The notes: generated by a model from the sequence alone, not told the origin. Shown: positions 37,039 to 47,460, numbered from the stretch's first letter. The stretch is DNA of 64,000 bases from Curvibacter sp. (GCA_020248905.1 JADCGR010000006.1:1-64000), one strand, 5' to 3'. Numbers and translations are program-made.

Positions 37039-37344
37039 TTACCAGCTGGCCTTGGTGACACCGGGGATGTCGCCGGCAAATGCCATTTCACGGATCTTGG
37101 CGCGTGCCAGACCGAACTGGCGGAAGGTGCCACGCGGACGACCGGTGATGGCGCAGCGGTTGCGCTGGCGCGTCGGGTTGGCGTTGCGCGGGAGCTTCTG
37201 CAGGCCCAGGCGGGCTGCGGCACGCTCTTCCTCGCTGCGCTTCATGTCGCTGGCGATGGCCTTGAGTTCCGCGTGCTTCTTCGCGTACTTGGCGACCAGT
37301 TTGTCTCGCTTGAGCTCGCGCTCGGTCAAAGCTACTTTAGCCAC
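37039..37344 (-). CDS. rpsN: 30S ribosomal protein S14 (zinc-free type)
   Basis: A 101-residue protein: [20 protein letters not shown] and [20 protein letters not shown]. The zinc-ribbon cysteine pairs of the short S14 form are missing, so this is the long zinc-independent form normal in proteobacteria. Between rplE and rpsH. Confidence 0.97.
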   Translation of the reverse strand: MAKVALTERELKRDKLVAKYAKKHAELKAIASDMKRSEEERAAARLGLQKLPRNANPTRQRNRCAITGRPRGTFRQFGLARAKIREMAFAGDIPGVTKASW

Positions 37345-37352
37345 AGGTCACC

Positions 37353-37898
37353 TCAGTTCTTGAAGGGGAAACGGAAGCCGGCGAGCAGTGCCTTACACTC
37401 TTCGTCCGTCTTGGCCGTGGTCGTGATGCTGATGTTCAGGCCGCGCAGGGCATCGACCTTGTCGTACTCGATCTCGGGGAAGATGATCTGCTCTTTGACG
37501 CCGATGTTGTAGTTGCCACGGCCGTCGAAGGCACGGCCTGAGATACCGCGGAAGTCACGCACGCGCGGCAGGGCCACGGTGACGAAGCGGTCAAGGAACT
37601 CGTACATCTGCACGCCACGCAGGGTCACCATGCAGCCGATGGCCTGCTGCTCGCGGATCTTGAAGCCGGCGATGGCCTTCTTGGCCTTGGTCACGACCGG
37701 CTTCTGGCCAGCGATCTTGGTCAGGTCGCCCACGGCGTGTTCCATGACTTTCTTGTCAGCGACGGCCTCGCTCACACCCATGTTCAGGGTGATCTTGGTG
37801 AGGCGCGGCACTTGCATGGGCGAGGTGTATCCGAACTTCTTGATCAGCTCGGGCGCGACCTTGTCGCGGTAGATTTCTTGGAAACGTGCCATGGTCAT
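37353..37898 (-). CDS. rplE: 50S ribosomal protein L5
   Basis: A 181-residue 5S rRNA-binding protein: [40 protein letters not shown] and [20 protein letters not shown]. Two ATG codons two codons apart are possible starts. The first (37898) overlaps the rplX stop as ATGA; the second (37892) gives the usual N-terminus MARF. Both follow AAGGCGGC. Confidence 0.96.
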   Translation of the reverse strand: MTMARFQEIYRDKVAPELIKKFGYTSPMQVPRLTKITLNMGVSEAVADKKVMEHAVGDLTKIAGQKPVVTKAKKAIAGFKIREQQAIGCMVTLRGVQMYEFLDRFVTVALPRVRDFRGISGRAFDGRGNYNIGVKEQIIFPEIEYDKVDALRGLNISITTTAKTDEECKALLAGFRFPFKN

Positions 37899-38215
37899 GC
37901 CGCCTTGATTTCTTCGCCGCTGGACTTGTAGACGCGCACACGCTTGCCATCGGCCAGGAGCTTGATGCCCACGCGGTCGGCCTTGCCGGTCGCCGCATTG
38001 AAAATCGCCACGTTCGACTGGTGGATAGGCATGGACTTCTCCAAGATGCCGCCAGTGGTGCCCTTCATCGGGTTGGGCTTAGTGTGCTTCTTCACCAGGT
38101 TCACACCCTCGACCACCACGTGGGTCTCATCCTTGCGCAGCGCGACCTTGCCACGCTTGCCCTTGTCCCGCCCGGTCAGGACGATGACTTCGTCGCCTTT
38201 GCGAATCTTGTTCAT
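37895..38215 (-). CDS. rplX: 50S ribosomal protein L24
   Basis: A 106-residue assembly-initiating protein with the KOW motif ([40 protein letters not shown]) and [20 protein letters not shown]. Downstream of rplN by 9 bp, overlapping the rplE start by 4 bp. Confidence 0.97.
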   Translation of the reverse strand: MNKIRKGDEVIVLTGRDKGKRGKVALRKDETHVVVEGVNLVKKHTKPNPMKGTTGGILEKSMPIHQSNVAIFNAATGKADRVGIKLLADGKRVRVYKSSGEEIKAA

Positions 38216-38224
38216 GTCGGGTCC

Positions 38225-38593
38225 TTACAGAACTTCGGGGGCCAGCGACACGATCTTCATGAACTTCTCGGTGCGCAGTTCGCGCGTGACCGGGCCGAAG
38301 ATGCGGGTGCCGATGGGCTCCAGCTTGTTGTTGAGCAGCACGGCGGCGTTACCGTCGAACTTGACCAGGGAGCCATCGCCGCGGCGGATACCCTTGGCGG
38401 TACGGACCACCACAGCGCTGTAGACCTCGCCCTTCTTGACGCGGCCACGCGGAGCGGCTTCCTTGATGCTCACCTTGATGACGTCGCCAACACTGGCGTA
38501 CCGACGCTTGGAACCGCCGAGCACCTTGATGCACAAAACGGACTTCGCACCGGTGTTGTCGGCGACTTCTAACCGAGATTCAGTCTGGATCAT
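38225..38593 (-). CDS. rplN: 50S ribosomal protein L14
   Basis: A 122-residue protein starting [20 protein letters not shown] at 38593; longer upstream readings lack conservation. [20 protein letters not shown] and [20 protein letters not shown] follow. It is the first gene of the spc operon. The S10 operon that usually precedes it is absent; glpD lies 163 bp upstream on the same strand. The spc promoter is expected in that gap, though I could not pick a clear -35/-10 pair. Confidence 0.97.
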   Translation of the reverse strand: MIQTESRLEVADNTGAKSVLCIKVLGGSKRRYASVGDVIKVSIKEAAPRGRVKKGEVYSAVVVRTAKGIRRGDGSLVKFDGNAAVLLNNKLEPIGTRIFGPVTRELRTEKFMKIVSLAPEVL

Positions 38594-38755
38594 TTCAATA
38601 TTCCCAACTTGCACCGGCAGGCGCCACAAGGGCAGGCAAACCGGTCAGTCTTGGGCCCGTCGTCCACGGCGCGAACCACTCGCGCCGCTTTTGCTGGGCA
38701 GAAACCTCGCCTTTTCAAGCGAAGCCCTCAATTGTGCCTGAGAATTCAGGCGGCG

Positions 38756-40360
38756 TCAAACGCCCTGAGAGGACGGCCAGCGCAGGTAGTCCTGGGCCAG
38801 AACCAGAAAAGCCGCCAGGGCCGGGTCCCGGCCCGTCTCCTGTTCCAGGATCCGGGCCACTGCGGGGGCAAGATCGGCAGCGAGAGCGGCATCCAGAAAG
38901 AGCAGACGCGATCGCCGGGCGAGAACATCCTCAACAGTGAGTGCATACTCATAGCGAGCGGCAAAGCGGACCATGGCCGCCGTCAGGCCCGGCGCGAACT
39001 CGTCCCCGGCCCCCGGCAGATTGTGCAGGGCAGGGATCTCAGCACCATACAGATGTGCGCCGGGCGCCGCCGTCATGCCTGGGCCAGCGGGCTCGTCACC
39101 TTCAGGGGCTCCGACGAGATGCAAGGAATCGCTCACGCCGGCTCCTCGTTCTGGCAGAAGGCCCGAACGCACGCAGCGCGAGAGCACGTCCTCGGCCATC
39201 GCACGGTAGGTGGTCCATTTGCCGCCCGTTACGGTCACCAGGCCGCTGGCCGCCTGCAGCACGGTGTGCTCGCGACTGATGCTGCCCGTGTCGGCCTCAT
39301 CGCCGACCGGACGTACCAGTGGTCGCAGGCCCACCCAGAGGCTCAGGACATCCGCTGGCCCGGGAGCGCGCGACAGGTAACGGCCTGCCTCGCCCAATAT
39401 GAATTCGAGCTCGGCACGCAGCGGGCGGGGCTCGCGCAGCAGGTCACGGCACGGCGTGTCCGTGGTGCCCAGCAACAGCTTGCCCTGCCAGGGCACCGCA
39501 AACAGCACCCGGCCATCGGCCGTTTTGGGCACCAGCAGGGCATGCTCGCCAGGCAGGAAGGACCGGTCCACCACCACGTGCACACCCTGGCTCGGTGCCA
39601 CCATGGGCTCCACGGCCTTGCCCTGGCCTGCGCCATCCATCTGGCGCAGACCGTCCACCCAGACGCCCGTGGCATTGACCACGCAACGCGCCCTCAATGC
39701 ATAGGCCTGACCGTCCAGGGCGTCGCGGCAGCGCAGGCCTACGAGCCGCGAACCTTCGTGCAGCATTTCGGTGACGGGGCAATAGTTGAGGAGCAAAGCG
39801 CCCTCGCGCGCCGCCGTGCGGGCGATTGCCAGGGCGAGGCGCGCGTCGTCAAACTGGCCGTCCCAGTACTGCACGCCCCCGCGCAGACCTTCAGGGCGCA
39901 GGCGCGGCAAGGCGGCCAACGCCTCCGCCCGGCTCAGCAAGCGGGTACCGCCCAGACCCGCCCGTCCAGCCAGCAGGTCATAGAGTTTGAGACCCATGCC
40001 GTAAAAAGGAGTCTGCCACCAGGCGTAGGACGGCATGACGAAGGACAGACGCGAAGCCAGGTGCGGGGCATTGCGCAGCACCGTGCTGCGCTCGTGCAGG
40101 GCCTCGCGCACCAGAGCGACATTGCCCTGGGCCAGATAGCGTACGCCGCCATGCAGGAGCTTGGTGGAACGCGAGGACGTGCCGCCCGCAAAGTCGTGCG
40201 ACTCCAGCAGCAGCACCGAGTAACCGCGTGCGGCGGCGTCCAGCGCCACGCCCAACCCGGTAGCGCCGCCGCCGACCACGGCCAGATCCCAGGTGCGCGG
40301 CTCGGCCAGGCGCGCCAGCAGTTCGGCACGCACGGTCGGCAGCGGAGCAGCGACGCCCAT
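38756..40360 (-). CDS. glpD: Glycerol-3-phosphate dehydrogenase (FAD, aerobic)
   Basis: A 534-residue membrane-associated flavoenzyme oxidising glycerol 3-phosphate to dihydroxyacetone phosphate and passing electrons to quinone. The FAD-binding start is DLAVVGGGATGLGVALDAAA. HDFAGGTSSRSTKLLHGGVR and LSLWVGLRPLVRPVGD are family hallmarks, and TVTGGKWTTYRAMAEDVLSR begins the cap domain. The start at 40360 (MGVAAPL) lies one base after the glpK stop, so the two are coupled. Upstream of rplN on the same strand. Confidence 0.95.
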   Translation of the reverse strand: MGVAAPLPTVRAELLARLAEPRTWDLAVVGGGATGLGVALDAAARGYSVLLLESHDFAGGTSSRSTKLLHGGVRYLAQGNVALVREALHERSTVLRNAPHLASRLSFVMPSYAWWQTPFYGMGLKLYDLLAGRAGLGGTRLLSRAEALAALPRLRPEGLRGGVQYWDGQFDDARLALAIARTAAREGALLLNYCPVTEMLHEGSRLVGLRCRDALDGQAYALRARCVVNATGVWVDGLRQMDGAGQGKAVEPMVAPSQGVHVVVDRSFLPGEHALLVPKTADGRVLFAVPWQGKLLLGTTDTPCRDLLREPRPLRAELEFILGEAGRYLSRAPGPADVLSLWVGLRPLVRPVGDEADTGSISREHTVLQAASGLVTVTGGKWTTYRAMAEDVLSRCVRSGLLPERGAGVSDSLHLVGAPEGDEPAGPGMTAAPGAHLYGAEIPALHNLPGAGDEFAPGLTAAMVRFAARYEYALTVEDVLARRSRLLFLDAALAADLAPAVARILEQETGRDPALAAFLVLAQDYLRWPSSQGV

Positions 40361-40361
40361 C

Positions 40362-41864
40362 TCAAACCCTTGACCAGCCCTTGGCGCGATCCACCGCCTC
40401 GCGCCAGCGCGCCCGCTTGGCACGGCGAGAAGCGTCCGTTATTTGCGGCTCGAAGCGCTTCTCCTGCCGCCACAGGAACGACAACTCCTCCGCCCCGGCC
40501 CAAAGCCCGCTTGCCAGACCGGCCAGACCCGCCGCACCGAAGGCCGTCGTCTCCGTGAGCGCCGGGCGCAACACGGGCACGCCCAAGTAGTCCGCCTGCA
40601 TCTGCATCAGCAGGTCGTTGCGGCTGGCGCCACCATCCACGCGCAGCTCGGTGAGAGGCACACCGGCGTCTTGCCCCATGGCCTGGAACACGTCGGCCGA
40701 CTGCAAGGCGATGGCTTCAAGGGCTGCGCGCGCGATGTGGGCGCGGCCTGTGCCGCGCGTCATGCCCACCAGCGTGCCGCGGGCGTGGCCGTCCCAGTCC
40801 GGCGCGCCCAGGCCGGCAAACGCGGGCACCAAGTAGACATCCTGGGTGTCAGGCACGCTGGCGGCCAGGGCCTCGACCTCGCTGGCCGAACGGATGATCT
40901 GCAGCCCGTCGCGCAGCCACTGCACGGTAGCGCCCGCCATGAAGACCGAGCCTTCGAGCGCGTAGCAGGCTGGCGTATGGGGGCCGAGCCAGGCCACGGT
41001 ACTCAGCAGACGATGCTGGCCGTGCACAGCTGTGTCGCCCGTGTTCATCAGCATGAAGCAGCCGGTACCGTAGGTGTTCTTGGCCATGCCTGGCGCAAAG
41101 CAGGCCTGGCCGAAGGTGGCGGCCTGTTGGTCGCCCGCAATGCCCGCCACGGGCAAAGCCGCGCCCAGCAGGCTGGCCTCGGTCTCGCCGAACACGCCGC
41201 TCGATGGGTAGACGTGGGGCAGCACGGCAGAAGGAATGCTGAAGAGCCTGAGCAGTTCCGAGTCCCACTCCATGGCGTGGATGTTGAAGAGCAGGGTCCG
41301 GGCGGCGTTGCTCGCATCGGTGGCGTGCACCTGCCCGCCTGTGAGGTTCCAGAGCAGCCAGCTGTCAATGGTGCCGAAGGCCAGCTCGCCCGCCTCGGCG
41401 CGCTGGCGTGCACCGGGCACATGGTCCAGCAGCCACTGCAGCTTGGTGGCGGAAAAATAGGCATCGAGCACCAGGCCGGTCTTGCGCTGGATGCGCGCGG
41501 CCCAGCGCGGGCGCAAGGCATCGCACTGCGCTGCGGTGCGGCGGTCCTGCCAGACGATGGCCGGTGCCACCGGCTCGCCAGTGCGTCGGTCCCAGAGCAC
41601 CGTGGTCTCGCGCTGATTGGTGATGGCCAGCGCTCGCAACTGGATGGCTGTCAGGCCGGCGCGCTGCAGCGCCTGGCGCGCCACGGCTAGCTGAGTGCGC
41701 CAGATCTCGGTGGCATCGTGCTCCACCCAGCCGGCCTGCGGAAAATGCTGGGCGAACTCCTGCTGCGCCAGCGCGACCACCGCGCCGTGCCGGTCGAACA
41801 CGATGGCGCGAGAGCTGGAGGTGCCCTGATCCAGGGCGAGGATGTGCTCGGCGTGAGAGTTCAT
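40362..41864 (-). CDS. glpK: Glycerol kinase
   Basis: A 500-residue FGGY-family kinase phosphorylating glycerol to glycerol 3-phosphate. [19 protein letters not shown] near the N-terminus binds ATP phosphates. [42 protein letters not shown] and [20 protein letters not shown] follow. The start at 41864 is the usual [14 protein letters not shown]; a longer open frame runs back over the divergent proC gene and is rejected. No glpF facilitator or glpR regulator is visible in the window. Confidence 0.96.
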   Translation of the reverse strand: MNSHAEHILALDQGTSSSRAIVFDRHGAVVALAQQEFAQHFPQAGWVEHDATEIWRTQLAVARQALQRAGLTAIQLRALAITNQRETTVLWDRRTGEPVAPAIVWQDRRTAAQCDALRPRWAARIQRKTGLVLDAYFSATKLQWLLDHVPGARQRAEAGELAFGTIDSWLLWNLTGGQVHATDASNAARTLLFNIHAMEWDSELLRLFSIPSAVLPHVYPSSGVFGETEASLLGAALPVAGIAGDQQAATFGQACFAPGMAKNTYGTGCFMLMNTGDTAVHGQHRLLSTVAWLGPHTPACYALEGSVFMAGATVQWLRDGLQIIRSASEVEALAASVPDTQDVYLVPAFAGLGAPDWDGHARGTLVGMTRGTGRAHIARAALEAIALQSADVFQAMGQDAGVPLTELRVDGGASRNDLLMQMQADYLGVPVLRPALTETTAFGAAGLAGLASGLWAGAEELSFLWRQEKRFEPQITDASRRAKRARWREAVDRAKGWSRV

Positions 41865-41951
41865 GGCGCAACAGACTCCTGCAAGAGGACCCAATACAAA
41901 CTGCGACAATTCTCGCCCGAATTCGACCCCGACAGCCCCCAGGAACCACAT

Positions 41952-42767
41952 ATGAGCAAGCGCACGGCATTCATCGGCGGCGGCAATATGGCCAGCGCCA
42001 TCATCGGCGGCCTGATCCAGCAGGGCCGGCCGGCCGCTGACTTCGAGGTCGTGGAACCCTTTGCCGAAGCGCGGCAAGCGCTCAAGGACAAGTTCGGCAT
42101 CACGGCGCACGAGCAAGCGGGGGAGTTTCTGCGGGGCGTGACGCTCGTGGTCTGGGCCACCAAACCGCAGAACTTCCGGGAAGCCACCGCGCCCGTGCGC
42201 GCCCATGTCGCGGGTGCCCTGCACCTGAGCGTGGCCGCCGGCATCACCAGCGACAGCATCGCGCGCTGGCTGGGCAGCGAGCGCATCGTGCGCAGCATGC
42301 CCAACACACCGGCGCTCGTGGGCCTGGGCATGACGGGCCTGTACGCACGCGGCGGCGTCACGGCGCAGGACCGCGCGCTGATCGAGGCCGTAACGGCCAC
42401 CACGGGCGAATTCATCTGGGTGTCGCGCGAAGAGCAACTCGACGCGGTCACGGCGCTGTCCGGCTCCGGCCCGGCCTACGTGTTTTATTTCCTTGAAGCC
42501 ATGCAGCAGGCCGGCACCGAGATGGGCCTCCCCGCCGCGCAGGCCTATAAATTAGCCGTGGAAACCTTCCGAGGCGCGAGCGCGCTGGCCAGGGCCTCGA
42601 GCGAGCCGCCCGAGGTACTGCGCCAGCGCGTCACCTCCAAGGGGGGCACCACGCATGCGGCGCTCACGAGCATGGAGGAAAGCAAAGTGAAGGTGCTGTT
42701 TGTCCAGGCACTGCACGCGGCCGAGCGGCGGGCCCACGAACTGGGCGTGGAGTTCGGCAAGGACTAG
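41952..42767 (+). CDS. proC: Pyrroline-5-carboxylate reductase
   Basis: A 271-residue cytoplasmic enzyme, last step of proline synthesis. The NAD(P)H-binding [15 protein letters not shown] is at residues 8-22. [20 protein letters not shown] and [16 protein letters not shown] are family signatures (P5C-binding region). Divergent from glpK with an 87-bp gap. Confidence 0.95.
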   Translation: MSKRTAFIGGGNMASAIIGGLIQQGRPAADFEVVEPFAEARQALKDKFGITAHEQAGEFLRGVTLVVWATKPQNFREATAPVRAHVAGALHLSVAAGITSDSIARWLGSERIVRSMPNTPALVGLGMTGLYARGGVTAQDRALIEAVTATTGEFIWVSREEQLDAVTALSGSGPAYVFYFLEAMQQAGTEMGLPAAQAYKLAVETFRGASALARASSEPPEVLRQRVTSKGGTTHAALTSMEESKVKVLFVQALHAAERRAHELGVEFGKD

Positions 42768-42886
42768 CTTGCATCGACTGGGTCAATCTCGGAAACAGGG
42801 CTCAGCAGGCGTCGCGCTCCTGCAGCCCAGGTCGCTGACGTAAAGATTGCGCCACATCCAGACGCAGGGCTCTTTTCCGAGCAACC

Positions 42887-43057
42887 CTAAAGGACGTTCG
42901 TCTTGAACAGGACGACCGTCACCACCAGCGCCAGGATGAACAGCCAGATTTGGCCGAGATGGCCCACGATGTATGACACCACTTTGCTCTCGAAGTCTTT
43001 CTTGCCAAGCGCTGCTGGCTGCTTGAGGAGGTCGTAAAGCATTTTGCTGCTGGTCAT
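42887..43057 (-). CDS. Small single-pass membrane protein
   Basis: A 56-residue protein with start ATG 43057 overlapping the stop of the upstream gene (ATGA). The N-terminal ~35 residues are polar (MTSSKMLYDLLKQPAALGKK, then DFESKVVSYIV). The C-terminus is one hydrophobic helix, IWLFILALVVTVVLF, ending KTNVL. It looks like a tail-anchored protein with a cytoplasmic N-domain. Function unknown, but coupling to the DUF2076-like gene suggests a two-protein unit. An in-frame start 10 codons earlier exists but lies inside the upstream gene. Confidence 0.6.
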   Translation of the reverse strand: MTSSKMLYDLLKQPAALGKKDFESKVVSYIVGHLGQIWLFILALVVTVVLFKTNVL

Positions 43058-43356
43058 GGGGGGGTGCGATCCGTGGGCAAACCCCACTCCGCATTCTCAG
43101 GTTTCAGGAAGTCTTCGGCAGGCAAAGGTGCGTCGGGGAGTACGGCCTTGCCTTCAAGTTCCATGATCCGGCGCCGTGCTCCGGCCAGCTCATGTTCCAG
43201 CGATAGCGCGCGCTGGACCAGCAGGTAGCTCGCGTTGGGCTGGCTGCGCAAAGCATCCTGAATGATGTTGTGGGCCGCCAGGTCGCCAGGAACAGTTCGG
43301 CTTTGCGCCAACTGGAGCAAGAACGGCATCAGCATTTCACGTTCGCTTTGAGTCAT
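43054..43356 (-). CDS. Short DUF2076-like protein
   Basis: A 100-residue cytoplasmic protein: MTQSEREMLMPFLLQLAQSR then a helical repeat-like stretch (DLAAHNIIQDALRSQPNASY, LLVQRALSLEHELAGARRRI). That resembles the N-terminal domain of DUF2076 proteins (PNAxYxLVQ), which in longer members precedes a Gln/Pro-rich linker. Here the protein ends ~35 residues after the domain. It overlaps the start of a small membrane protein by 4 bp. I cannot assign a function. Confidence 0.6.
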   Translation of the reverse strand: MTQSEREMLMPFLLQLAQSRTVPGDLAAHNIIQDALRSQPNASYLLVQRALSLEHELAGARRRIMELEGKAVLPDAPLPAEDFLKPENAEWGLPTDRTPP

Positions 43357-43593
43357 TCGCGCTCCAAATGTGAGATTTCAACTGCCCCTTTATAGCTTCA
43401 ATCGACGCGAGACCCATGGAAAAGACCTCACGCTTGGGGAAATCCCGCACTGCACCATACGAAGCGAATCAGAGCGCTGAAGAGTTCAAGCGCAACAACC
43501 CCGCTATCCGGTTGAGGGCCACCCGACTCGCGGCTTGCACGTGCCAACTGTCTTGCCAGCAGTGACTCGAACTGGATTGGCTGGCTCCGTCCG

Positions 43594-44460
43594 TCACCCT
43601 TGCCTGAACGCGTGGCCCGCCACCACTCCGACAAACACCGTGCAGCCGAACCAGTGGTTGACGCGGAAGGCCTTGAAGCATCCCTCACGCGTGCGCTCCC
43701 GGATCAGGCGGTGGTGCCAGACGATCTGGGCGACGGCGGCCAGCAACGCAAGAAACCAGGCCCAGGGCGCGAGGCGCTCGACGAGCAGCACCGTCCAGAC
43801 GACGAGATGGATGAAGTAGAAGGAGGTCACCGCCGCCACGTCCCAGCGGCCAAGGGTGATGGCCGAGGTCTTGATGCCGATGTGCAGGTCGTCATCACGG
43901 TCCACCATAGCGTACTCGGTGTCGTAGGCCAGCACCCAAAACAGATTGCCCAGCAGCAGACCCCAGGCCAGCGCAGGCACGTCTGCCTGAACCGCAGCGA
44001 AGGCCATGGGAATGCCGAAGCTGAAGGCCACGCCCAGCACGGCCTGCGGCATGGCGAAGACGCGCTTGGCAAAGGGGTAGACGATGGCCACGGCCAGCGC
44101 GGCGAAAGACCAGGCCACGGCCACGCGGTTGGTGGTGAGCACCAGACCGAAGGCCAACAGGGCCAGCACGGCTCCGAGCACCAGCGCCTCGCGCACCGAC
44201 ACCCTGCCCGCCGTCACCGGGCGCTGCGCGGTGCGCTTGACATGCTTGTCGAAATCGCGGTCGGCCACGTCGTTCAGGCAACAACCCGCGCTGCGCATGA
44301 GGATGGTGCCCAGCACAAAGACCGCGAGCAGATGCCAGCCCGGCCAGCCACCGGCTGCCACCCACAGAGCGCTCAAGCTGGGCCAGAGCAGAAGCAGCCA
44401 ACCCGCAGGGCGATCCCAGCGGATCAGGTCCAGGTAGACAGAAAACTTCTCGCGCAGCAT
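43594..44460 (-). CDS. ubiA: 4-hydroxybenzoate polyprenyltransferase UbiA
   Basis: A 288-residue inner-membrane enzyme attaching the polyprenyl tail to 4-hydroxybenzoate in ubiquinone synthesis. Eight or nine helices are predicted. The two Asp-rich Mg-prenyl-diphosphate motifs are present: [15 protein letters not shown] and [12 protein letters not shown]. The start at 44460 ([20 protein letters not shown]) matches the family; the longer frame overlaps the oxyR 3' end. The 237-bp stretch downstream (43357-43593) holds no gene I can support. Confidence 0.93.
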   Translation of the reverse strand: MLREKFSVYLDLIRWDRPAGWLLLLWPSLSALWVAAGGWPGWHLLAVFVLGTILMRSAGCCLNDVADRDFDKHVKRTAQRPVTAGRVSVREALVLGAVLALLAFGLVLTTNRVAVAWSFAALAVAIVYPFAKRVFAMPQAVLGVAFSFGIPMAFAAVQADVPALAWGLLLGNLFWVLAYDTEYAMVDRDDDLHIGIKTSAITLGRWDVAAVTSFYFIHLVVWTVLLVERLAPWAWFLALLAAVAQIVWHHRLIRERTREGCFKAFRVNHWFGCTVFVGVVAGHAFRQG

Positions 44461-44489
44461 CCGGGCGTGGCCGCAGGCAGTGGACAGGC

Positions 44490-45449
44490 TCAGGACAGGC
44501 GCTTCACGCCCGGCAACTCGCAGGCGTAGATGGCATTGCGCAGCGCGGCGATGGCCTCGTAGCGCGGGAAGCTGCGGCGCCACACGAGCACCACGCGCCG
44601 CGTGGGCGCCTCGCCACTGAAGGGCAGGTAGCCGATGAGACCGTCTTCCAGACCGGCGCCTCTGGACTTGCCCTTGCCGGGCAACGCGGCCTTGGGGATG
44701 CTGAGGCGGGGCACCAGCGTCACGCCCATGCCGGCGGCCACCATGTGCTTGATGGTCTCCAGCGAGGAGCCCTCAAAGCTCTTGCGGATGCCCTCGGCAT
44801 GGCTGGAGAAGCGCGCGAACTCGGGACAGACCTCGAGCACATGGTCACGGAAGCAGTGGCCGGTGCCCAGCAGCAGCATGGTCTCGGCCTTGAGCTCCTC
44901 GCTGCTGATGCTGTCGCGCCGCGCCAGCGCATGGTTGTGCGGGACCGCCGCGTAGAAAGGCTCGTCGTACAGCGGCGCTACGGCCAGCCCGGCGTCGGGG
45001 AAGGGCTCGGCGAGGATGGCGCAGTCGATCTCGCCAGTGCGCAGCATCTCCAGCAGCTTGACCGTGAAGTTCTCCTGTAGCATCAGCGGCATCTGGGGGA
45101 TATGCGTGATCATCTGGCGCACCAGATCGGGCAACAGGTAGGGGCCGATGGTGTAGATCACGCCTAGCTTGAGCGGGCCCGACAGCGGGTCCCTGCCGCG
45201 CTTGGCAATCTCCTTGATCGCGGCGGCCTGCTCCAGCACCGCCTGGGCCTGGCGCACGATCGCTTCACCCAGCGGCGTGACTGTGACCTCATTGGCGCTG
45301 CGCTCGAAGATCTTGACGTCCAGCTCTTCCTCGATCTTCTTCACCGCCACCGAAAGCGTGGGTTGCGAGACGAAACAGGCCTCTGCGGCGCGGCCGAAGT
45401 GCTTTTCGCGCGCGACGGCAACGATGTATTTGAGTTCGGTGAGTGTCAT
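44490..45449 (-). CDS. oxyR: LysR-type peroxide sensor OxyR
   Basis: A 319-residue transcription factor. The helix-turn-helix is at ~16-40 ([20 protein letters not shown]), followed by the ligand domain. The redox-active cysteine pair is conserved: Cys199 in GTGHCF and Cys208 in VLEVCPEF, so it should form the peroxide-responsive disulfide. It would activate catalase, alkyl hydroperoxide reductase and similar genes. Directly upstream of ubiA, as in other betaproteobacteria where recG-oxyR-ubiA is a recurrent neighbourhood. Here two unrelated transcription units separate it from recG. Confidence 0.93.
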   Translation of the reverse strand: MTLTELKYIVAVAREKHFGRAAEACFVSQPTLSVAVKKIEEELDVKIFERSANEVTVTPLGEAIVRQAQAVLEQAAAIKEIAKRGRDPLSGPLKLGVIYTIGPYLLPDLVRQMITHIPQMPLMLQENFTVKLLEMLRTGEIDCAILAEPFPDAGLAVAPLYDEPFYAAVPHNHALARRDSISSEELKAETMLLLGTGHCFRDHVLEVCPEFARFSSHAEGIRKSFEGSSLETIKHMVAAGMGVTLVPRLSIPKAALPGKGKSRGAGLEDGLIGYLPFSGEAPTRRVVLVWRRSFPRYEAIAALRNAIYACELPGVKRLS

Positions 45450-45542
45450 GTGGAGCCCGGTCCCGCTGGCAAGTCCAGTGGCGATGGCCGTTGAATTGTG
45501 CCATCGCGTCGCGCGGAGCGATAGCCAATCTCTTGCGGGGAA

Positions 45543-46157
45543 TCAGGGCGCGGTCACGCGCAGTTGCAGAAGGCGCGGGCGCTGGCCCGCTGCGTCGCTG
45601 CGGTAAACGCCGGGCTGCGGCGCGTTGCCGCTGCGCGCCAGCGTGACCCACTGGCCCAGTGGCGCCTGCACCGTAGTGGCCAGTTCGCTGCGCTCCTGCG
45701 TGGGCAGCACGCGGTCGGGCTGCTGCTGCACGGCGGCAGTCTGCACTTCCACTTCTACCGTGGCCGGCCACTGGCCACCGGGCCAGCTGGGCCTAAGCTG
45801 CAGGCTTTGCCCGGCCTGCAGCCAGATCAGGCCCTGCCGGACGCCCGCGCCCGTCATCGGGCCGTGGGCCTGCACGGACTGCACCCACTGGAGCGGCGTG
45901 GCCTGGGAAAAACTCAAGCGGGCCGAGCTGCCATTGCGCACCTGCAACTGCTGCAGCGGCATCAGCGGCGCCTGCGGCCGCGTGCCTACCACGTAGCCGC
46001 TACCGCCCTCTTCGATCTCGCGCAGCTCCAGCACGAGGTCGCGCTGCGGCAGCGCCGCCTTGCTCGCGGAAGGCTCGGCCGCACGCAGACCCGGCGCGCT
46101 CAGCGCCAAAAGCAGCATCCAGCAGACAAGGGGGCGTCGTTGCATTTCTGTGGCCAT
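45543..46157 (-). CDS. Secreted protein of unknown function
   Basis: About 204 residues from ATG 46157 (an ATG four codons later is equally likely). A Sec signal (RRPLVCWMLLLALSAPGLRA) is followed by a beta-rich domain: RDLVLELREIEEGGSGYVVG, LQQLQVRNGSSARLSFSQ, LQAGQSLQLRPSWPGGQ, PATVEVEVQTAAV and a C-terminal LLQLRVTAP. The pattern of alternating hydrophobic strands and a VRNG turn recalls secretin-associated or pilotin-like beta domains, but no family is recognised. Divergent from the Old Yellow Enzyme gene. Confidence 0.6.
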   Translation of the reverse strand: MATEMQRRPLVCWMLLLALSAPGLRAAEPSASKAALPQRDLVLELREIEEGGSGYVVGTRPQAPLMPLQQLQVRNGSSARLSFSQATPLQWVQSVQAHGPMTGAGVRQGLIWLQAGQSLQLRPSWPGGQWPATVEVEVQTAAVQQQPDRVLPTQERSELATTVQAPLGQWVTLARSGNAPQPGVYRSDAAGQRPRLLQLRVTAP

Positions 46158-46237
46158 TGTTCCACGGGCGCTGCGGCCACGCCAACCGGGGCCCGACGCG
46201 CCGCGTGCCACAATGGCCGCCCCTCTGGAGACCCCTC

Positions 46238-47359
46238 GTGAGCCTGCTCTTCACCCCCTTCGACCTGCCCGCCCCGGGTGGCACACTGGCGTTGCCCAAC
46301 CGCATCGTCATCGCTCCGATGTGCCAGTACTCGGCCCCCGAGGGAGCCGCGACCGACTGGCATCTGGCGCACTGGAGCAGCCTGCTCAACAGCGGCGCAG
46401 GTCTGCTGACCATCGAGGCCACGGCGGTCACCCACACGGGCCGCATCACCCCCGGCTGCCTGGGCCTGTGGGACGAGCGCACGCAAGAGGCGCTGGGTAG
46501 CACCCTGCAGCGCGCCCGCAAGCTGGCACCACCGATGCCCGTCTGCATCCAGCTCGCGCATGCGGGCCGCAAGGCGTCCAGCGCCGTTCCCTGGCGGGGC
46601 GGACAGTTGCTGGACGCAACCCAGGGCGGCTGGCTGCCGCTGGGCCCCTCGGCCCTGCCGCAGCTGCCGGGCGAGGCGCCGCCGCGTGCAATGGAAGCGG
46701 CCGACCTGGAGCAGGTACGCGAGGCTTTCGTGGCCGCAGCGCGCCGGGCCCGGCGAATCGGCATCGAAGCCATTGAGCTGCACGCCGCCCACGGCTATCT
46801 GCTGCACCAGTTTCTTTCGCCCATTGCCAACCAGCGCAGCGACGACTATGGCGGCAGCCTGGAAAACCGCATGCGCTTTCCGCTTGAAGTGTTTGCCGCC
46901 GTACGCGCCGTTTTCGATGGCCCGGTCGGCGTGCGCGTGTCCGCGACCGACTGGGTGGACGGCGGCTGGGACGTGCAGCAAACGGCCGAGTTCGCGCGCC
47001 GGCTGAAGACGCTGGGCTGCAGCTTCATGCATGTGTCCACAGCGGGCGTCTCACCGCAGCAGAAGATTGCGCTGGGCCCCGGCTACCAGGTGCCTTTTGC
47101 GCGCGAGGTGCGGCTGGCCTGCGGCCTGCCTACCACCGCCGTGGGCCTCATTACCGAGCCGCAGCAGGCCGAAGCCATCCTGCAGGCCGGCGACGCCGAC
47201 CTCATCGCCATCGCCCGCGCCCTGCTGTACAAACCGCGCTGGCCCTGGGAAGCCGCCGCCGCGCTCGGTGGCCAGGTACAGGCTAGCGCCCCCTACTGGC
47301 GCTGCCTGCCGCGCGAAGCGCAGGGTATCTTTGGCGACGCGCGCATCGGCCAGCGCTGA
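46238..47359 (+). CDS. NADH:flavin oxidoreductase (Old Yellow Enzyme, YqjM-like)
   Basis: A 373-residue FMN enzyme starting at GTG 46238 with GGAG 8-11 bases upstream. The barrel start TLALPNRIVIAPMCQYSAPE (with catalytic Cys in MCQYS) and IELHAAHGYLLHQFLSP (active-site His pair) place it in the thermophilic-like/YqjM and xenobiotic-reductase class. It reduces activated C=C bonds or nitro compounds with NAD(P)H. The physiological substrate is unknown. It is in the oxyR-recG interval, which would suit an oxidative or electrophile stress role. Confidence 0.9.
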   Translation: MSLLFTPFDLPAPGGTLALPNRIVIAPMCQYSAPEGAATDWHLAHWSSLLNSGAGLLTIEATAVTHTGRITPGCLGLWDERTQEALGSTLQRARKLAPPMPVCIQLAHAGRKASSAVPWRGGQLLDATQGGWLPLGPSALPQLPGEAPPRAMEAADLEQVREAFVAAARRARRIGIEAIELHAAHGYLLHQFLSPIANQRSDDYGGSLENRMRFPLEVFAAVRAVFDGPVGVRVSATDWVDGGWDVQQTAEFARRLKTLGCSFMHVSTAGVSPQQKIALGPGYQVPFAREVRLACGLPTTAVGLITEPQQAEAILQAGDADLIAIARALLYKPRWPWEAAAALGGQVQASAPYWRCLPREAQGIFGDARIGQR

Positions 47360-47413
47360 ACGCCACCAGCCATGCGCTCGCGTAGAGGCAAAACTCGCGA
47401 AGCAAGCGTCGCG

Positions 47414-47460
47414 AGCAGCCGCAGCCAACACCGCCCAGCGCTGCAATCGGATCGCGCAGC
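47414..47460. repeat. Dispersed repeat, copy 1 (partner at 48974-49020)
   Basis: A 47-bp block containing AGCCAACACCGCCCA matches 48974-49020 at about 39 of 47 positions by eye. Both copies are intergenic, flanking the SPOR-domain gene. The match extends only weakly on either side. Confidence 0.55.

Noticed and set aside
43428-43688. An 86-codon minus-strand frame overlapping the 3' end of ubiA.
   Set aside because: No ribosome-binding site, no family similarity, and it overlaps the conserved ubiA end in another frame.
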